Of a DNA stretch of 50,479 nt, positions 14,583 through 23,933 are shown piece by piece (within the stretch, counting starts at the first letter, position 1; the number at the start of each line of letters is the position of its first letter). Under the pieces are notes generated by a model, which was given only the letters and a program-made list of their open reading frames with translations, had not been told where the DNA came from and did no database searches. The DNA is taken from assembly GCA_003599055.1 (NCBI GenBank), contig QZIM01000013.1:1-50479 (forward strand), read 5' to 3'. The DNA comes from Candidatus Woesearchaeota archaeon (GTDB lineage Archaea; Nanobdellota; Nanobdellia; Woesearchaeales; ARS49). The translations under genes and the position numbers were made by a program.

Positions 14583-14701
14583 GCCGGGGTCGCCTAATCC
14601 GGTATGGCAACAGTTTGAAAAGCTGTGTCCCTTACGGGATTCGGGGTTCAAAAACCTTACGGTTTTTCAGGCTGTGGGGATTGAAAGTCCCCGCCCCGGC
14701 G
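14583..14701 (+). tRNA. class II tRNA (Ser-type body), anticodon reads GAA, T-loop intron
   Basis: Acceptor GCCGGGG pairs with CCCCGGC (14694-14700). D-arm GCCTAATCCGGTATGGC. Anticodon arm ACAGT-TTGAAAA-GCTGT puts GAA at 34-36. Variable arm TCCC-TTAC-GGGA is long, so the body is class II. Discriminator is G73; CCA is not encoded. D-arm, variable arm and G73 resemble archaeal tRNA-Ser, whereas GAA is the Phe anticodon. The T-arm only makes sense after removal of a 35-nt insert: CGGGG + TTCAAA|T + CCCCG then gives a standard T-loop. A T-run follows at 14705-14709. The amino-acid identity is left open. Confidence 0.78.
14653..14687 (+). other. tRNA intron, position 59/60 (T-loop), 35 nt
   Basis: Bulge-helix-bulge: outer helix CGGGG/CCCCG (the T-stem itself), central 4-bp helix TTCA/TGAA, 3-nt bulges AAA on the 5' side and AGT on the 3' side. 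Cleavage after the second base of each bulge joins TTCAAA to TCCCCG. The inner helix is weaker than in the Lys intron, but the insert has a local hairpin with loop TTAC. Confidence 0.7.
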
Positions 14702-14707
14702 CACTTT

Positions 14708-14932
14708 TTATCGGATTCTTAACCACGAAAGCGACCGTCCAGTCACCAACTGATAAATTGAAATTGAAAAAGCCAAAATGAAGAACAAGATTGTCATCGC
14801 AATAAAGAGCGGCGAGACAGTCTTTTCAAGAAGCGACGTGAACACGAGCACTGAAAAAAGGACAAGAAAAATCAGCGCGAAAACAGAATACCACCGCGGA
14901 ATCTGAATATCAACACGACTGCCTGACTGCAT
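14708..14932 (-). CDS. small two-TM membrane protein
   Basis: Product is 74 residues: polar start MQSGSRVDIQIPRWYSV, TM1 around residues 17-35 (FALIFLVLFSVLVFTSLL), TM2 around 43-62 (IAMTILFFILAFSISIYQ), basic end SLSWLRIR. Not recognised. It starts two bases after the rps7 stop and so is the last gene of the RNA-polymerase/ribosomal operon, where many archaea have EF-2. Its stop lies 7 nt from the 3' end of the opposing tRNA. The ATG lacks a strong Shine-Dalgarno; coupling to rps7 is likely. Confidence 0.62.
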   Translation of the reverse strand: MQSGSRVDIQIPRWYSVFALIFLVLFSVLVFTSLLEKTVSPLFIAMTILFFILAFSISIYQLVTGRSLSWLRIR

Positions 14933-14934
14933 CT

Positions 14935-15531
14935 TTATCGCGAAGCGTCCGCCTGCCTTTCCAGCTCGCCCTTCTTGGAAATTGCAAGCGACTTCGCATC
15001 AAGGCGATACGCGGCAAGAATCTCTTCCGCAAGCGCGTCCTCAACGCCCTTCTTCTTGTTGAAAGAATTGTCATACGCGCCCTGCACAAAATAGCGCAGC
15101 GCCGTGTCAATCCTGCGCTGCGGCGCGCAATCAACCGCCTTCGGATACCTTGCACCACCGTATTCAATTGCAACAATCTCCTCACGCGGAGCGGCGTTCT
15201 CGAGCGCCTTTACAAAAACCTTCACCGGGTTTTCCTTTGTCTTCTCCTCAATAATCTTAAACGCATCAAACACAATGCCGTACGCCTTTGCGCTCTTTCC
15301 CGTCGTGTGGCCCGAACTGCGCAAGTGCTTTTTTGCCTTGTGCCCCGGAATCATCACCTTGTTAATCAAGCGCTCAACAATAAACGTCTTGCTCTTATGG
15401 AACCGTCTGCCCGCATAACGCGCGCCCGTCTTCGGCACATACCTGCCTTCCAAAGAAACATACTTCTGCAAACCGGCATCCTCAACCGAAATGCCATCAA
15501 CCGACCATTTTTCGAACGTGAGTACTGCCAT
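14935..15531 (-). CDS. rps7: 30S ribosomal protein S7 (uS7)
   Basis: Product is 198 residues, usual for archaeal uS7, which nucleates assembly of the 30S head on 16S rRNA. Seen: ERLINKVMIPGHKAKKHLRS, VFVKALENAAPREEIVAIEY, GGARYPKAVDCAPQRRIDTA, and DNSFNKKKGVEDALAEEILA. Follows rps12 with a 118-nt gap filled by two perfect inverted repeats, which is unusual inside an otherwise overlapping operon. AGTAGGAAAAC before the ATG could act as a weak ribosome binding site. Confidence 0.95.
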   Translation of the reverse strand: MAVLTFEKWSVDGISVEDAGLQKYVSLEGRYVPKTGARYAGRRFHKSKTFIVERLINKVMIPGHKAKKHLRSSGHTTGKSAKAYGIVFDAFKIIEEKTKENPVKVFVKALENAAPREEIVAIEYGGARYPKAVDCAPQRRIDTALRYFVQGAYDNSFNKKKGVEDALAEEILAAYRLDAKSLAISKKGELERQADASR

Positions 15532-15542
15532 TTTTTGTTTTC

Positions 15543-15653
15543 CTACTTTCTTGCCTTCCGCAACAAACTTTTGACAAAAGTTTGATCAAAACCACTCAAG
15601 TGGGGTCTTTGACCCCACGACATACTGAAATTCACTTCGTTCATGCGCATCAT
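15543..15653 (-). CDS. possible 36-residue ORF through the rps12-rps7 repeat
   Basis: An open frame of 36 codons begins with an ATG overlapping the rps12 stop (ATGA), reads through both inverted repeats ([16 protein letters not shown], then [20 protein letters not shown]) and stops 11 nt before rps7. The junction looks like real coupling, but palindromic DNA inside a frame argues for an inserted element whose frame happens to be open. No homologue recognised. Confidence 0.3.
   Translation of the reverse strand: MMRMNEVNFSMSWGQRPHLSGFDQTFVKSLLRKARK
15564..15584. repeat. perfect 21-nt palindrome in the rps12-rps7 spacer
   Basis: CAAACTTTTG-A-CAAAAGTTTG: 10-bp arms, one-base centre. In RNA it would make a strong hairpin. 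It may be a repetitive extragenic palindrome, a processing site or an attenuator. Confidence 0.7.
15600..15618. repeat. perfect 19-nt inverted repeat in the rps12-rps7 spacer
   Basis: GTGGGGTC-TTT-GACCCCAC: 8-bp GC-rich arms and a 3-nt loop, 15 nt from the palindrome at 15564-15584. The two hairpins may be one element. Confidence 0.7.
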
Positions 15654-16087
15654 TTTCTCGCCTTCTCAATCTTGCCCTTCAAAAGAGCATCGAGACTTTG
15701 CCCGTTAACCTTGATAACCTGCCAGCGAATGCCCGGAATGTCTCCCTTTGCCTTTCCCTGACAGCCGCCGATGCGCTCAATCATAACCTCATCGTGCTCA
15801 TCAACCATCTTTTGCGCGCCGTCACGCGGCATAAACGCGCCAACCTGCTTGCCGTTCTTGACCAACTGGACACGGCAACACTTCCTCATTGCCGAGTTCG
15901 GCTGCTTTGCCTCAACCTGAATTTTTTCAATAACAATACCGCGCGCCTGCGCTGCACCCTCAAGCGGGTCTGCCTTCTTTGCAAGACCAAGGGTCTTTCG
16001 CACATAGTTCGCATCAAGCCACTTTCCGTGGTGGCGCCTACGCACAAGCGACTTTGCCGTGTTAAGCCCGTTTGATTTGTTTCCCAT
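15650..16087 (-). CDS. rps12: 30S ribosomal protein S12 (uS12)
   Basis: Product is 145 residues, the normal archaeal length. uS12 sits at the decoding centre. Seen: [20 protein letters not shown], the conserved [34 protein letters not shown] and [16 protein letters not shown]. The ATG follows the nusA stop without a gap (TAAATG), so the two are co-translated. Confidence 0.95.
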   Translation of the reverse strand: MGNKSNGLNTAKSLVRRRHHGKWLDANYVRKTLGLAKKADPLEGAAQARGIVIEKIQVEAKQPNSAMRKCCRVQLVKNGKQVGAFMPRDGAQKMVDEHDEVMIERIGGCQGKAKGDIPGIRWQVIKVNGQSLDALLKGKIEKARK

Positions 16088-16501
16088 TTATACAACCTTC
16101 AATTCGTCAATCGGAAAATACCGCTTGACCAGCCCCTCGAAAAAACGAAGGTTCGAGGCACCTCGTCCGATGAGCAAGCCACGGGTTTTTAAATCTTTCG
16201 CATCGAGAAAAACAATGCCCCCTTCCTGCCTCATCCCCGCAACCTCAAGCGGTGCAATAACGTTCATAATAAATTTTTGCACGTCCTCAGCAAATTCCAC
16301 AACCTTCACCCGCTTCTTTAGCTTAAACTCAAGCTGGCGCACGTGCTGGCCGCCCTTGCCGATTGCCTTTGCCATCTCACCGATTTCAACCACAAAAACA
16401 ACCATCTGGTCCGTGAAAATGCAGTCACGCACCCCTGCACCCGTGAGCTGCTCAAAGAGCGCAATCGTCTGCAGCGCACCGGTGTCAAGAACACGACTCA
16501 T
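16088..16501 (-). CDS. nusA: archaeal NusA-like KH-domain protein
   Basis: Product is 137 residues with two KH domains and no S1 domain, the archaeal NusA form. KH1 has IGEMAKAIGKGGQHVRQLEF (about 68-87); KH2 has LLIGRGASNLRFFEGL near the end. Bacterial NusA modulates elongation and termination; the archaeal protein binds RNA and its role is less clear. Start ATG overlaps the rpl30e stop as ATGA. Position between rpl30e and rps12 is the conserved archaeal order. Confidence 0.92.
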   Translation of the reverse strand: MSRVLDTGALQTIALFEQLTGAGVRDCIFTDQMVVFVVEIGEMAKAIGKGGQHVRQLEFKLKKRVKVVEFAEDVQKFIMNVIAPLEVAGMRQEGGIVFLDAKDLKTRGLLIGRGASNLRFFEGLVKRYFPIDELKVV

Positions 16502-16764
16502 ACCACTGCCACAACCGCAATACCAAACGGCTTCTTACACAGCGCACCAATCTCCTCGCTGCGCTGCTCAAGCACAAGTGAACCCACGTTACCGAGCCGG
16601 CACAACCGCTCAACAGTCTCGCGAACATCAGGGTCAACATTTGCCGCAAAAAGAACCTTCTGCACCTTTGCCTCCCGCAACAGCTTGAGCGTCTCTTCTG
16701 TACCCAACACCAGCTTGCCCTGCGCAAGCAATTTTCTCAAATCCAATGATTCCTGCTCTGCCAT
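16498..16764 (-). CDS. rpl30e: 50S ribosomal protein L30e
   Basis: Product is 88 residues of the L7Ae/L30e fold: SLDLRKLLAQGKLVLGTEET, KVQKVLFAANVDPDVRE, and the C-terminal PFGIAVVAVV. The start at 16764 follows GGAG with 8-nt spacing; a GTG two codons upstream is too close. It lies two bases after the rpoA2 stop. Somewhat shorter than the usual 95-105 residues. Confidence 0.88.
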   Translation of the reverse strand: MAEQESLDLRKLLAQGKLVLGTEETLKLLREAKVQKVLFAANVDPDVRETVERLCRLGNVGSLVLEQRSEEIGALCKKPFGIAVVAVV

Positions 16765-16766
16765 GT

Positions 16767-17897
16767 TCACTTCTCCTTCTTCGACACCAAAGACGGCAGA
16801 CCCGTACCCACCGGCACGGTCTGGTTGAGCATCACATTCTCAACCACGCTGTTGAGCGTGTCCACTTCGCCTTTGAGCGCCGCATTAATCACGTGCTTAA
16901 TCGGCGTCTCAAACGACGCCCGCGCAAGCACGGATGCCTTCTCAGAAACAACACCGTACCGCGTAATTCCCTTAATCTCGCCGCTTGCCGTCATCGTATC
17001 CGCAACAAGCATAATATGGCGGATATCAACATCAAGACCCTGCGTCTCAATCACGCGGAACACTTCATCAATAATTGCCTGACGCGCAGCCTCAACACCG
17101 AGCACTTCAGAAATTTCGTGAATGTCGTTTGTCGTTGTACGCGTCGTGTCCACAAAATCAAGCTCGAAAAGCTTCTTCAAATTGCTTCCGAACGTGATAA
17201 TCAGGTACTCGTCCTTACGCTTGACCGGCAACACCTGACGAACACCCTTGATACCTGACACGTACACTTCCTTGCACTTTTCCTTGAGCCGGTAGAGCGC
17301 GTTCAAACCACGGCCCTCTTCCTTTTCCTTGAGGCGAAGCGTAAGCCCATCACCTTCCACTTTTACCTGCGCATCAGATGCAAGCGGCTTTTCAATAACC
17401 TTGCCAATAGCTGCAGGAGTGAGCCCGAGTTCCTTAATGCGCTCAGCGCTAAACTTCAGCTCGATTTTCAAATCAACAATATTCATCCCGTACTCGGACA
17501 CGACATCGCCCAGCTTTGTCTCCTTAATCTGGAGCGCTGCCTCACGAATCTTCTCACCCTTGTTATACGGGCTCTTGAGGAAAATTTCCATCGACGGCGT
17601 ACTGATAGACTTGCGCCCGTCCAAAATCTCAATAATACGCGGAAGGCCCATCGTCACGTTCATCTCTGCAACACCTGCGTAGTGGAACGTGTTCAAGGTC
17701 ATCTGCGTGCCCGGCTCGCCAATACTTTCCGCACTGATAAGGCCGACCGCCTCGCCCGCGTCAATTCTTGCCGCCTCGTACTCCTCGAGCACCTTCTTTG
17801 CAACCTTCTTGAGCTTGCTTGCCGGCGCGAGCGCCTCAATCTCATCAAGCAGCTTTAACGGCAGCTTCTCCTGAAATTCTTCAAGGTCCTTGTGCAT
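16767..17897 (-). CDS. rpoA2: RNA polymerase subunit A'' (Rpo1C)
   Basis: Product is 376 residues: the C-terminal third of the largest polymerase subunit, separate from A' as in archaea generally. Seen: [20 protein letters not shown] with the trigger-loop/bridge region, [20 protein letters not shown], and the C-terminal [20 protein letters not shown] and [23 protein letters not shown] at 17897 (MHKDLEEF) is preferred over an upstream TTG, because GGAG at the end of rpoA1 is seven nucleotides before it. Confidence 0.95.
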   Translation of the reverse strand: MHKDLEEFQEKLPLKLLDEIEALAPASKLKKVAKKVLEEYEAARIDAGEAVGLISAESIGEPGTQMTLNTFHYAGVAEMNVTMGLPRIIEILDGRKSISTPSMEIFLKSPYNKGEKIREAALQIKETKLGDVVSEYGMNIVDLKIELKFSAERIKELGLTPAAIGKVIEKPLASDAQVKVEGDGLTLRLKEKEEGRGLNALYRLKEKCKEVYVSGIKGVRQVLPVKRKDEYLIITFGSNLKKLFELDFVDTTRTTTNDIHEISEVLGVEAARQAIIDEVFRVIETQGLDVDIRHIMLVADTMTASGEIKGITRYGVVSEKASVLARASFETPIKHVINAALKGEVDTLNSVVENVMLNQTVPVGTGLPSLVSKKEK

Positions 17898-17901
17898 TTT
17901 T

Positions 17902-20637
17902 TTACTCCTCTCCGTCAACAATACGTTTCACATTGATTTTTCCGCTCTCGGAACGCGCAACATCAACCCCGTCCTCACCGTAGGAGAACTGGATGATTCT
18001 GCCTGACGCGTCGCGCACCGTGCCGTCATACTCCACCTTTAAGTCCTGCATTGCATTTGCCAAACGGCGGTACAAATAACCGGACTTTGGCGTACGGAGC
18101 GCAGTGTCCATCAGCGCATCACGGCCGGTAATCGCCTGGAAGAAAAACTCCTTCGGATTAATGCCCTGCTTGAAGCTGTGCATAATAAAGCCGCGCGCCT
18201 CAGGCGAGAGGTCGCCATCCTTAAAGCAGCTCAAGGTTCGCCCGCGATATCCCTTCTCGATACGCTTGCCCCGCATTGCCTGCTGGCCGACACACGCGCT
18301 CATCTGAATGAGCGACAAAATGCTTCCACGGGCACCGGACAAAATCATCACGGCCGCCTGATTCTCATCATTCACGAAGCCCTTGATAATCTGGCCGCAG
18401 CCGTTACGCGCCTTGTTCAGCCGCTCCAAAATCTTGAGCTCAAGCGTCTCACGCATCGTGCGGCCCGGGAACACCTCAAGCTCGCCCTTCTGGAACAGCG
18501 CAATCATCTGCGCCACATCCTCTTCCGCCTGGCGGAGAAGCTGGTCGATTTGCTCGCGCGCCTCAGACGGCAAGTCCTCATCAGCAATGCCCGTACTGAA
18601 ACCGCTGTGGAACAAATGCTCAATACCAAGGCGGAAAATCTGGTGCAGCATCTTGATCGTGCGCTCAGGACCATACTGCTTGTGCAGGTTGCGCAGCAAC
18701 AGGCCTTCACCCTCACCGCCGATTGCCTTGGTGTCAATCGTCCCTTCAACCAACTGGCCCTTCTTAATCACGACCGGCTCACCCGTTCGCGACTGGCCCT
18801 GATAGTCAAAGTCCTGCGGAATCAGCGCGCTGAACACATCCTTTCCGGACACTTTCTTCTTGCCCGTGATTCTGCTGAAATCAGTCACGCCGACCGCTGC
18901 AAGCAAAGCGCACGCGCGCTCAATTGGCATCTCCTTTACCTTTGAGAGCAAATAGTTGCCGCTGATAGCATCCTGAATGCAGCCGATAACGGAAAGGCCG
19001 TACCTTGGCGAAATAAGCTGAGTTTGAACCTCCATCAAAATCTCTGCTTCCGCACGAGACTCCTCGGTTTGCGGAATGTGCAGGTTCATCTCATCACCGT
19101 CAAAGTCCGCATTATACGGGTTACACACCGCAGGATTGAGACGCAGCGTCCTTCCCGGAAGCACACGCACCTTGTGGCACATCATACTCATCCTGTGCAG
19201 TGACGGCTGACGGTTGAAAATCGCAATGTCACCATCCATCAAATGACGCTCAACCACATATCCCGGCTGAAGCTCTTCAATCGTCGCCTCCTTTGTCTCT
19301 TCCGTAATACGCTTCTTCTTCCCATCAGGGCGGACGACATAATTGGAACCCGGGTACGCAGTCGGACCGTTCTGCACGAACTTCTTGAGGTACGCCATAT
19401 TCCACTCATTCACCGTCTCGGGAACCGTGAGCTTCATTGCAATCACTTTCGGAACACCAACCTCGTCAATTGCAATCATCGGGTCAGGACTAATCACCGT
19501 ACGCGCACAGAAGTTCGTACGCTTACCCGCCAAGTTGTGACGAATGCGCCCTTCCTTACTCTTAATACGCTCCGTAATCGTCTTGAGCGGCTGGCCGGAA
19601 CGGTGCCTTGCCGGCGGAAGCTGCGCAATACTATTATCAAAGAACGTTGTCACGTGATACTGCAAAAGGTCCCAGAGGTCCTCAATGATGATTTCCGGCG
19701 CACCCGCGTTAATATTTTCAAACAAGCGCTGGTTGATACGCACAATGTCACCGAGCTTGTGCGTCAGGTCATCTTCAGAACGCTCACCGGTCTCGAGCGT
19801 AATTGACGGGCGAACTGTCACGGGCGGAATTGCCAAAATCGTCATAACCATCCATTCCGGCCTTGCCGTCTTTGGGTTCAATCCCCACAATTCAATATCC
19901 TCATCAGGAATCTTCTCAAGGCGCGCGCGCACTTCAATCGGGCTGATTCTTCGGTCCGCCTCCATAAACGTGGTCGGCTTCTCAATTGAAACTTTTACCT
20001 GCTTTGCCTTGCAATGCGGGCACTTTCCGCCAAGCCGTCCGCCCTCAATTAGCGCCTTCACCGCGATTCTTCGCGCTTCCGGACCTTCCTCACGCTCAAT
20101 CTTTTCCAAATGCGACTTTGCCTTGCCCCACTTATCCGGATGAATCATCAAACGGCTGCACTCCTTGCACGTTGCACGCAAGAGCAAATGAATAATGCGG
20201 GCAAACTTCACGTGAATCACCGGACGCGCAAGCTCAATGTAGCCAAAGTGGCCAATACACTCCTTAAGCTTACTTCCGCACGTCTTGCAGCGAAGACCCG
20301 GGTCAATAACACCCAAACGAACATCCATCAGGCCACCGTCAACCGGATAGCCCTCCTTATCGTACAGTTCAGGCGTCACAATCTTCGCGCTCGCCATCTT
20401 CTTAATCATCTTCGGCGACAACACACCAAACACAACACTTGAAACCTGCTTGTACACGTAATGCTGAATTGATTCCATACGCTCACGCGAGAACTGCGTC
20501 TTATCGAGCTGCTTTACTTCCGGAACGGCATCTACAGGAGCGGCCTCCTGAGGAGCTTCCTTTGGCGTTTCCACCTGCTCAACCGCCTCACTTTGCCCTG
20601 ATTCCTGTGATTCAACGTCTTTCTTCTTGCGCGGCAT
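17902..20637 (-). CDS. rpoA1: RNA polymerase subunit A' (Rpo1N)
   Basis: Product is 911 residues. Catalytic Mg-binding motif [14 protein letters not shown] lies near residue 508. Zinc sites: [16 protein letters not shown] (about 115-130) and the CKEC / CPHC pair. RxxLxGKR-type rudder region: [20 protein letters not shown]. It has an acidic, Pro/Glu-rich N-terminal extension of about 45 residues (after [16 protein letters not shown]) that ordinary A' subunits lack; the conserved part begins near [25 protein letters not shown] precedes the ATG, 12 nt after rpoB1. Confidence 0.96.
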   Translation of the reverse strand: MPRKKKDVESQESGQSEAVEQVETPKEAPQEAAPVDAVPEVKQLDKTQFSRERMESIQHYVYKQVSSVVFGVLSPKMIKKMASAKIVTPELYDKEGYPVDGGLMDVRLGVIDPGLRCKTCGSKLKECIGHFGYIELARPVIHVKFARIIHLLLRATCKECSRLMIHPDKWGKAKSHLEKIEREEGPEARRIAVKALIEGGRLGGKCPHCKAKQVKVSIEKPTTFMEADRRISPIEVRARLEKIPDEDIELWGLNPKTARPEWMVMTILAIPPVTVRPSITLETGERSEDDLTHKLGDIVRINQRLFENINAGAPEIIIEDLWDLLQYHVTTFFDNSIAQLPPARHRSGQPLKTITERIKSKEGRIRHNLAGKRTNFCARTVISPDPMIAIDEVGVPKVIAMKLTVPETVNEWNMAYLKKFVQNGPTAYPGSNYVVRPDGKKKRITEETKEATIEELQPGYVVERHLMDGDIAIFNRQPSLHRMSMMCHKVRVLPGRTLRLNPAVCNPYNADFDGDEMNLHIPQTEESRAEAEILMEVQTQLISPRYGLSVIGCIQDAISGNYLLSKVKEMPIERACALLAAVGVTDFSRITGKKKVSGKDVFSALIPQDFDYQGQSRTGEPVVIKKGQLVEGTIDTKAIGGEGEGLLLRNLHKQYGPERTIKMLHQIFRLGIEHLFHSGFSTGIADEDLPSEAREQIDQLLRQAEEDVAQMIALFQKGELEVFPGRTMRETLELKILERLNKARNGCGQIIKGFVNDENQAAVMILSGARGSILSLIQMSACVGQQAMRGKRIEKGYRGRTLSCFKDGDLSPEARGFIMHSFKQGINPKEFFFQAITGRDALMDTALRTPKSGYLYRRLANAMQDLKVEYDGTVRDASGRIIQFSYGEDGVDVARSESGKINVKRIVDGEE

Positions 20638-20649
20638 TTTTTTGACCTC

Positions 20650-22452
20650 TCAGTACTTACTCTTGAGCTGCAGCTTGGGATAGATTCCCAGCGACTTAAA
20701 CTCATCCAAAATCAACTTGAACGCATAGCTCATCTCGATGTCACTAATCTCCACGTTTTCACCGCAAATCGGGCAGTACCGCTTGTCCTTGAGCGTGTCG
20801 TGGATTGCAATAACACCGCAACCCTCACACACCGGAACAACCGTCTTGTCCGAATCGAAGCGCTCCTTGAGAAGCAAGCTTGCGCCGTGCGCAACAAACG
20901 TGTCCTTCTCCATCTCACCAAGACGCAAACCGCCCTCTTTCGCACGACCTTCGGTCGGCTGGCGCGTGAGCAACTGAATCGGACCCCGCGCACGCGAGTG
21001 AATCTTGTTCGCAACCATATGCTTGAGCTTGAGGTAATACATATTGCCCACGTATATCTTTGCCTCAAGCATCTCGCCCGTGACACCATTATACATTGTT
21101 TCGGTCCCGCGCTCGCTAAAGCCAAGCGCGGCAAGCTCCGCCCGAATACGCTCTTCAGGCTCGCCACCAAAAATCGTGCCGTCAACAATACGGCCGCTCA
21201 ATGCCGCGGTCTTTCCCGCAACGAGCTCAATTAAGTGCGAAATCGTCATACGCGACGGAATACCGTGCGGCGAGAAGAGCAAGTCAGGAACAATCCCGCT
21301 TGCCGTAAACGGCATATTTGCCTGCGGAACAATAAGACCAACAACTCCCTTCTGGCCGTGCCTCGACACAAACTTGTCCCCAATCTCCGGAACACGCTGG
21401 TCACGCAAGCGGACCTGCACGAGCTTGTTTCCCTCCTCATTCTCCGTAATGCAAACAAAGTCAACCACGCCCTCTTCGCCGTGGCGAAGCGACACGGATG
21501 ACTCTCTGCGAATATTGCTTGCCAAACTGTACTCTTCCAAGTTTGACAAGAAACGCGGCGGAGACGTCTTTCCGATAATGACGTCCTCTTCCTTTACCTT
21601 TGCCTCAGGATGCACAATACCGTCATCCTCAAGCAAGCGATAGTCACGCTCACTCTTATAGCCCTTCACGTCCTTATCAGGCATACCAATCGTGTCCATA
21701 AGGCCGCCCGAATACCTGAGCTCTTCCGTTACCGCAGGCTTGTAATACGTGCTTCTCCCAAAGCCGCGCTCAATTGAGCCCTTGTTGATAATCACTGCAT
21801 CTTCCATATTATATCCCTTAAAGGACATAATCGCAACCACAATGTTTTGCCCCGCAGGGTGCGCGTCATAATCAGACAACTCGTGCATCACCGTGCTCAC
21901 GAGCGGCATTTGCGGGTAGTGCAGCAAGTTCACATCCATATCCATACGGAGCGGATAATTCGTCGCGTACATCCCAATAGACTGCTTGAGGTTTCTTGAA
22001 CCGATAATGAGACGCGCAGACTGAATATAGTCCGCGTACGGAATAAGGCCGGTCACAACACCAAGCATTGCAAGCGGAGAAATTTCAAGATGCGTGTGCT
22101 CAGGCGTGATTTCCTGGTCGGAGAACGCAACCAGCGCGTTTTCCTCCTCTGCCGCATCAAGGAATTCAATAATGCCCTGCGCGACCAAATCACTCCACGA
22201 AAGCTCGCCCTTTTGCAGCTGCTTTACGTGGCGGTCAGTTAGCTGCGGCATCCCATCACGCACCACGATTAACGGGCGGCGGCTTCGGCCGCGCGAGCTT
22301 TCCACAAAAATCTGGCCTGCAACATCATCATAATACACGTTGACTTCCGTTGAAACCGCACCGGACCTTCGGTCCTGCTTTACTTTTGCAACGAAGTCCT
22401 TCGGATTGTCAACCGTGCCCACGTACTTCCCGTTCATATATACTTCAGTCAT
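20650..22452 (-). CDS. rpoB1: RNA polymerase subunit B' (Rpo2C)
   Basis: Product is 600 residues, the C-terminal part of the second largest subunit. Seen: SIERGFGRSTYYKPAVTEEL, FVSRHGQKGVVGLIVPQANM, FSPHGIPSRMTISHLIELVA, and the C-terminal zinc ribbon VCEGCGVIAIHDTLKDKRYC followed by PICG. The split between B'' and B' is typical of many euryarchaea and occurs in DPANN. ATG overlaps the rpoB2 stop as ATGA. Confidence 0.96.
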   Translation of the reverse strand: MTEVYMNGKYVGTVDNPKDFVAKVKQDRRSGAVSTEVNVYYDDVAGQIFVESSRGRSRRPLIVVRDGMPQLTDRHVKQLQKGELSWSDLVAQGIIEFLDAAEEENALVAFSDQEITPEHTHLEISPLAMLGVVTGLIPYADYIQSARLIIGSRNLKQSIGMYATNYPLRMDMDVNLLHYPQMPLVSTVMHELSDYDAHPAGQNIVVAIMSFKGYNMEDAVIINKGSIERGFGRSTYYKPAVTEELRYSGGLMDTIGMPDKDVKGYKSERDYRLLEDDGIVHPEAKVKEEDVIIGKTSPPRFLSNLEEYSLASNIRRESSVSLRHGEEGVVDFVCITENEEGNKLVQVRLRDQRVPEIGDKFVSRHGQKGVVGLIVPQANMPFTASGIVPDLLFSPHGIPSRMTISHLIELVAGKTAALSGRIVDGTIFGGEPEERIRAELAALGFSERGTETMYNGVTGEMLEAKIYVGNMYYLKLKHMVANKIHSRARGPIQLLTRQPTEGRAKEGGLRLGEMEKDTFVAHGASLLLKERFDSDKTVVPVCEGCGVIAIHDTLKDKRYCPICGENVEISDIEMSYAFKLILDEFKSLGIYPKLQLKSKY

Positions 22453-23933
22453 CGTGCCACCTTCAGCCCTGCACCCTTGAGCGAGCGCAAAACATCCTCC
22501 TCATCCACATCCTTACTCACCGTCTGGAGCATACTGAAGTTCTTACGCAATCCAATGTTTGTACCTTCGGGAGTTTCCGACGGGCACAACCTGCCAAGGT
22601 GCGTTGCGTGCAGTTCACGCGCCTCAAAATTCTCCTGACTTGACGAAAGCGGAGACACAACACGCTGCAAATGAGAAAGCGTGTTGAGGAAGTTCAGGCG
22701 CTGAATGCGCTGCGAGACTCCCTTCCTTCCGCCAACCCAGTTGCCGGTTGCCATCGCGCTGTAAATTCGGCTCGTGAGCAGCTTGTCCCGAATAATAACC
22801 TTGATACTCGGGAACTTGCCGCGCTTCACAATACGCTGGAAGTTATAGAGCATATCGCCGATAAGCACTTTCAGGTTCGTCCGGAACAAGTCCGCAAGCA
22901 AGTCGCCTGCCATCTTGATGCGCTTGTTTGCATAATGGTCACGGTCATCAAGCGGCGTTTGCTTTGACTCAGCCAGGATAAACTTGCGCCACATCTTGCA
23001 CAAGTTCTGCGCCTTTGTCATACGGTCCTCTTTTCCAAGACCAATATGCGGAAGCAAAAACTTGTCAATCAGCTCAACCATCCGCTCAAGGCGAATCTCA
23101 CGCGCCTGCGTGATACCCATTACTTTCGCAATGCGGTCCATTGCCTCTTCCGAATTCTTCACATCAACATACTCAAAGAGATTAATCAAAACCTCATCGT
23201 ACTGCTTCTCCTTAGTCACCGCCATCATAATCTCCTCATCCTTGAGGATGCCGAGCGCCTTGATGACCAAGACCAGAGGAACGCGCTTGACCCGCGTGAA
23301 ACTCAAATAGTACACACCATCCTTGAGGCGCTCAATTGTGTGCGGAATCTTATAGGAACCCTGCTCACTGAACAGCTTTCCGACATACTCGGAAACACCG
23401 CCCTGGTCCCTATTCATCAGGAAATGGTTCGCGCCCAAATCCTCAATACTGACCAAGACACGCTCGGTCCCGTTAATGATAAAGTAGCCCCCGGGCTCAT
23501 CCGGGTCCTCACCTTTCTCAATAAGTTCCTGGCGCGAGAGCTTGCCCAAATGGCAGGCATTACTCTTGAGCATAATCGGCAAACTGCCGATTTGCGTTGT
23601 GAAACTTTCGCGCTGCACTTCATTTACGTGCGCGGAAACCTCAATGAAAACCGGCGCCGCATAACTAATCTTGCGCAAACGCGCCTCTGCCGGGTAAATG
23701 TTACGCTTGCTCCCGTCCGCTTCCGTAATTTCCGGACGCGTCACCCAAATCTTGTCCAAGCGAATCTTGAAACTGTCCACATTCGGCGGGATAATGGTCG
23801 GAATAACCTCGCGGTTCTCCTCCAAAATCTTTCCGAGCTCCTTTTCCATAAAATTGTTAAAGCTCTCAATGCTCGACTTCACAAAACTGTTCTCCTCAAA
23901 GAACTTTGCAATCAATGTTTTTGCGACGCTCAC
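22449..23933 (-). CDS. rpoB2: RNA polymerase subunit B'' (Rpo2N)
   Basis: Product is 494 residues: the N-terminal half of the second largest subunit with the protrusion and lobe. Seen: SLPIMLKSNACHLGKLSRQE, GGYFIINGTERVLVSIEDLG, DDRDHYANKRIKMAGDLLAD and the final HATHLGRLCPSETPEGTNIG. It starts with GTG overlapping the rpoH stop (GTGA). Confidence 0.96.
   Translation of the reverse strand: MSVAKTLIAKFFEENSFVKSSIESFNNFMEKELGKILEENREVIPTIIPPNVDSFKIRLDKIWVTRPEITEADGSKRNIYPAEARLRKISYAAPVFIEVSAHVNEVQRESFTTQIGSLPIMLKSNACHLGKLSRQELIEKGEDPDEPGGYFIINGTERVLVSIEDLGANHFLMNRDQGGVSEYVGKLFSEQGSYKIPHTIERLKDGVYYLSFTRVKRVPLVLVIKALGILKDEEIMMAVTKEKQYDEVLINLFEYVDVKNSEEAMDRIAKVMGITQAREIRLERMVELIDKFLLPHIGLGKEDRMTKAQNLCKMWRKFILAESKQTPLDDRDHYANKRIKMAGDLLADLFRTNLKVLIGDMLYNFQRIVKRGKFPSIKVIIRDKLLTSRIYSAMATGNWVGGRKGVSQRIQRLNFLNTLSHLQRVVSPLSSSQENFEARELHATHLGRLCPSETPEGTNIGLRKNFSMLQTVSKDVDEEDVLRSLKGAGLKVAR

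Noticed and set aside
14583-14701. Reading the class II tRNA without an intron, with GGGGA-TTGAAAG-TCCCC as the T-arm
   Set aside because: That loop lacks the invariant C56 and leaves about 35 unexplained bases; the bulge-helix-bulge reading gives a perfect T-loop and matches the Lys gene.
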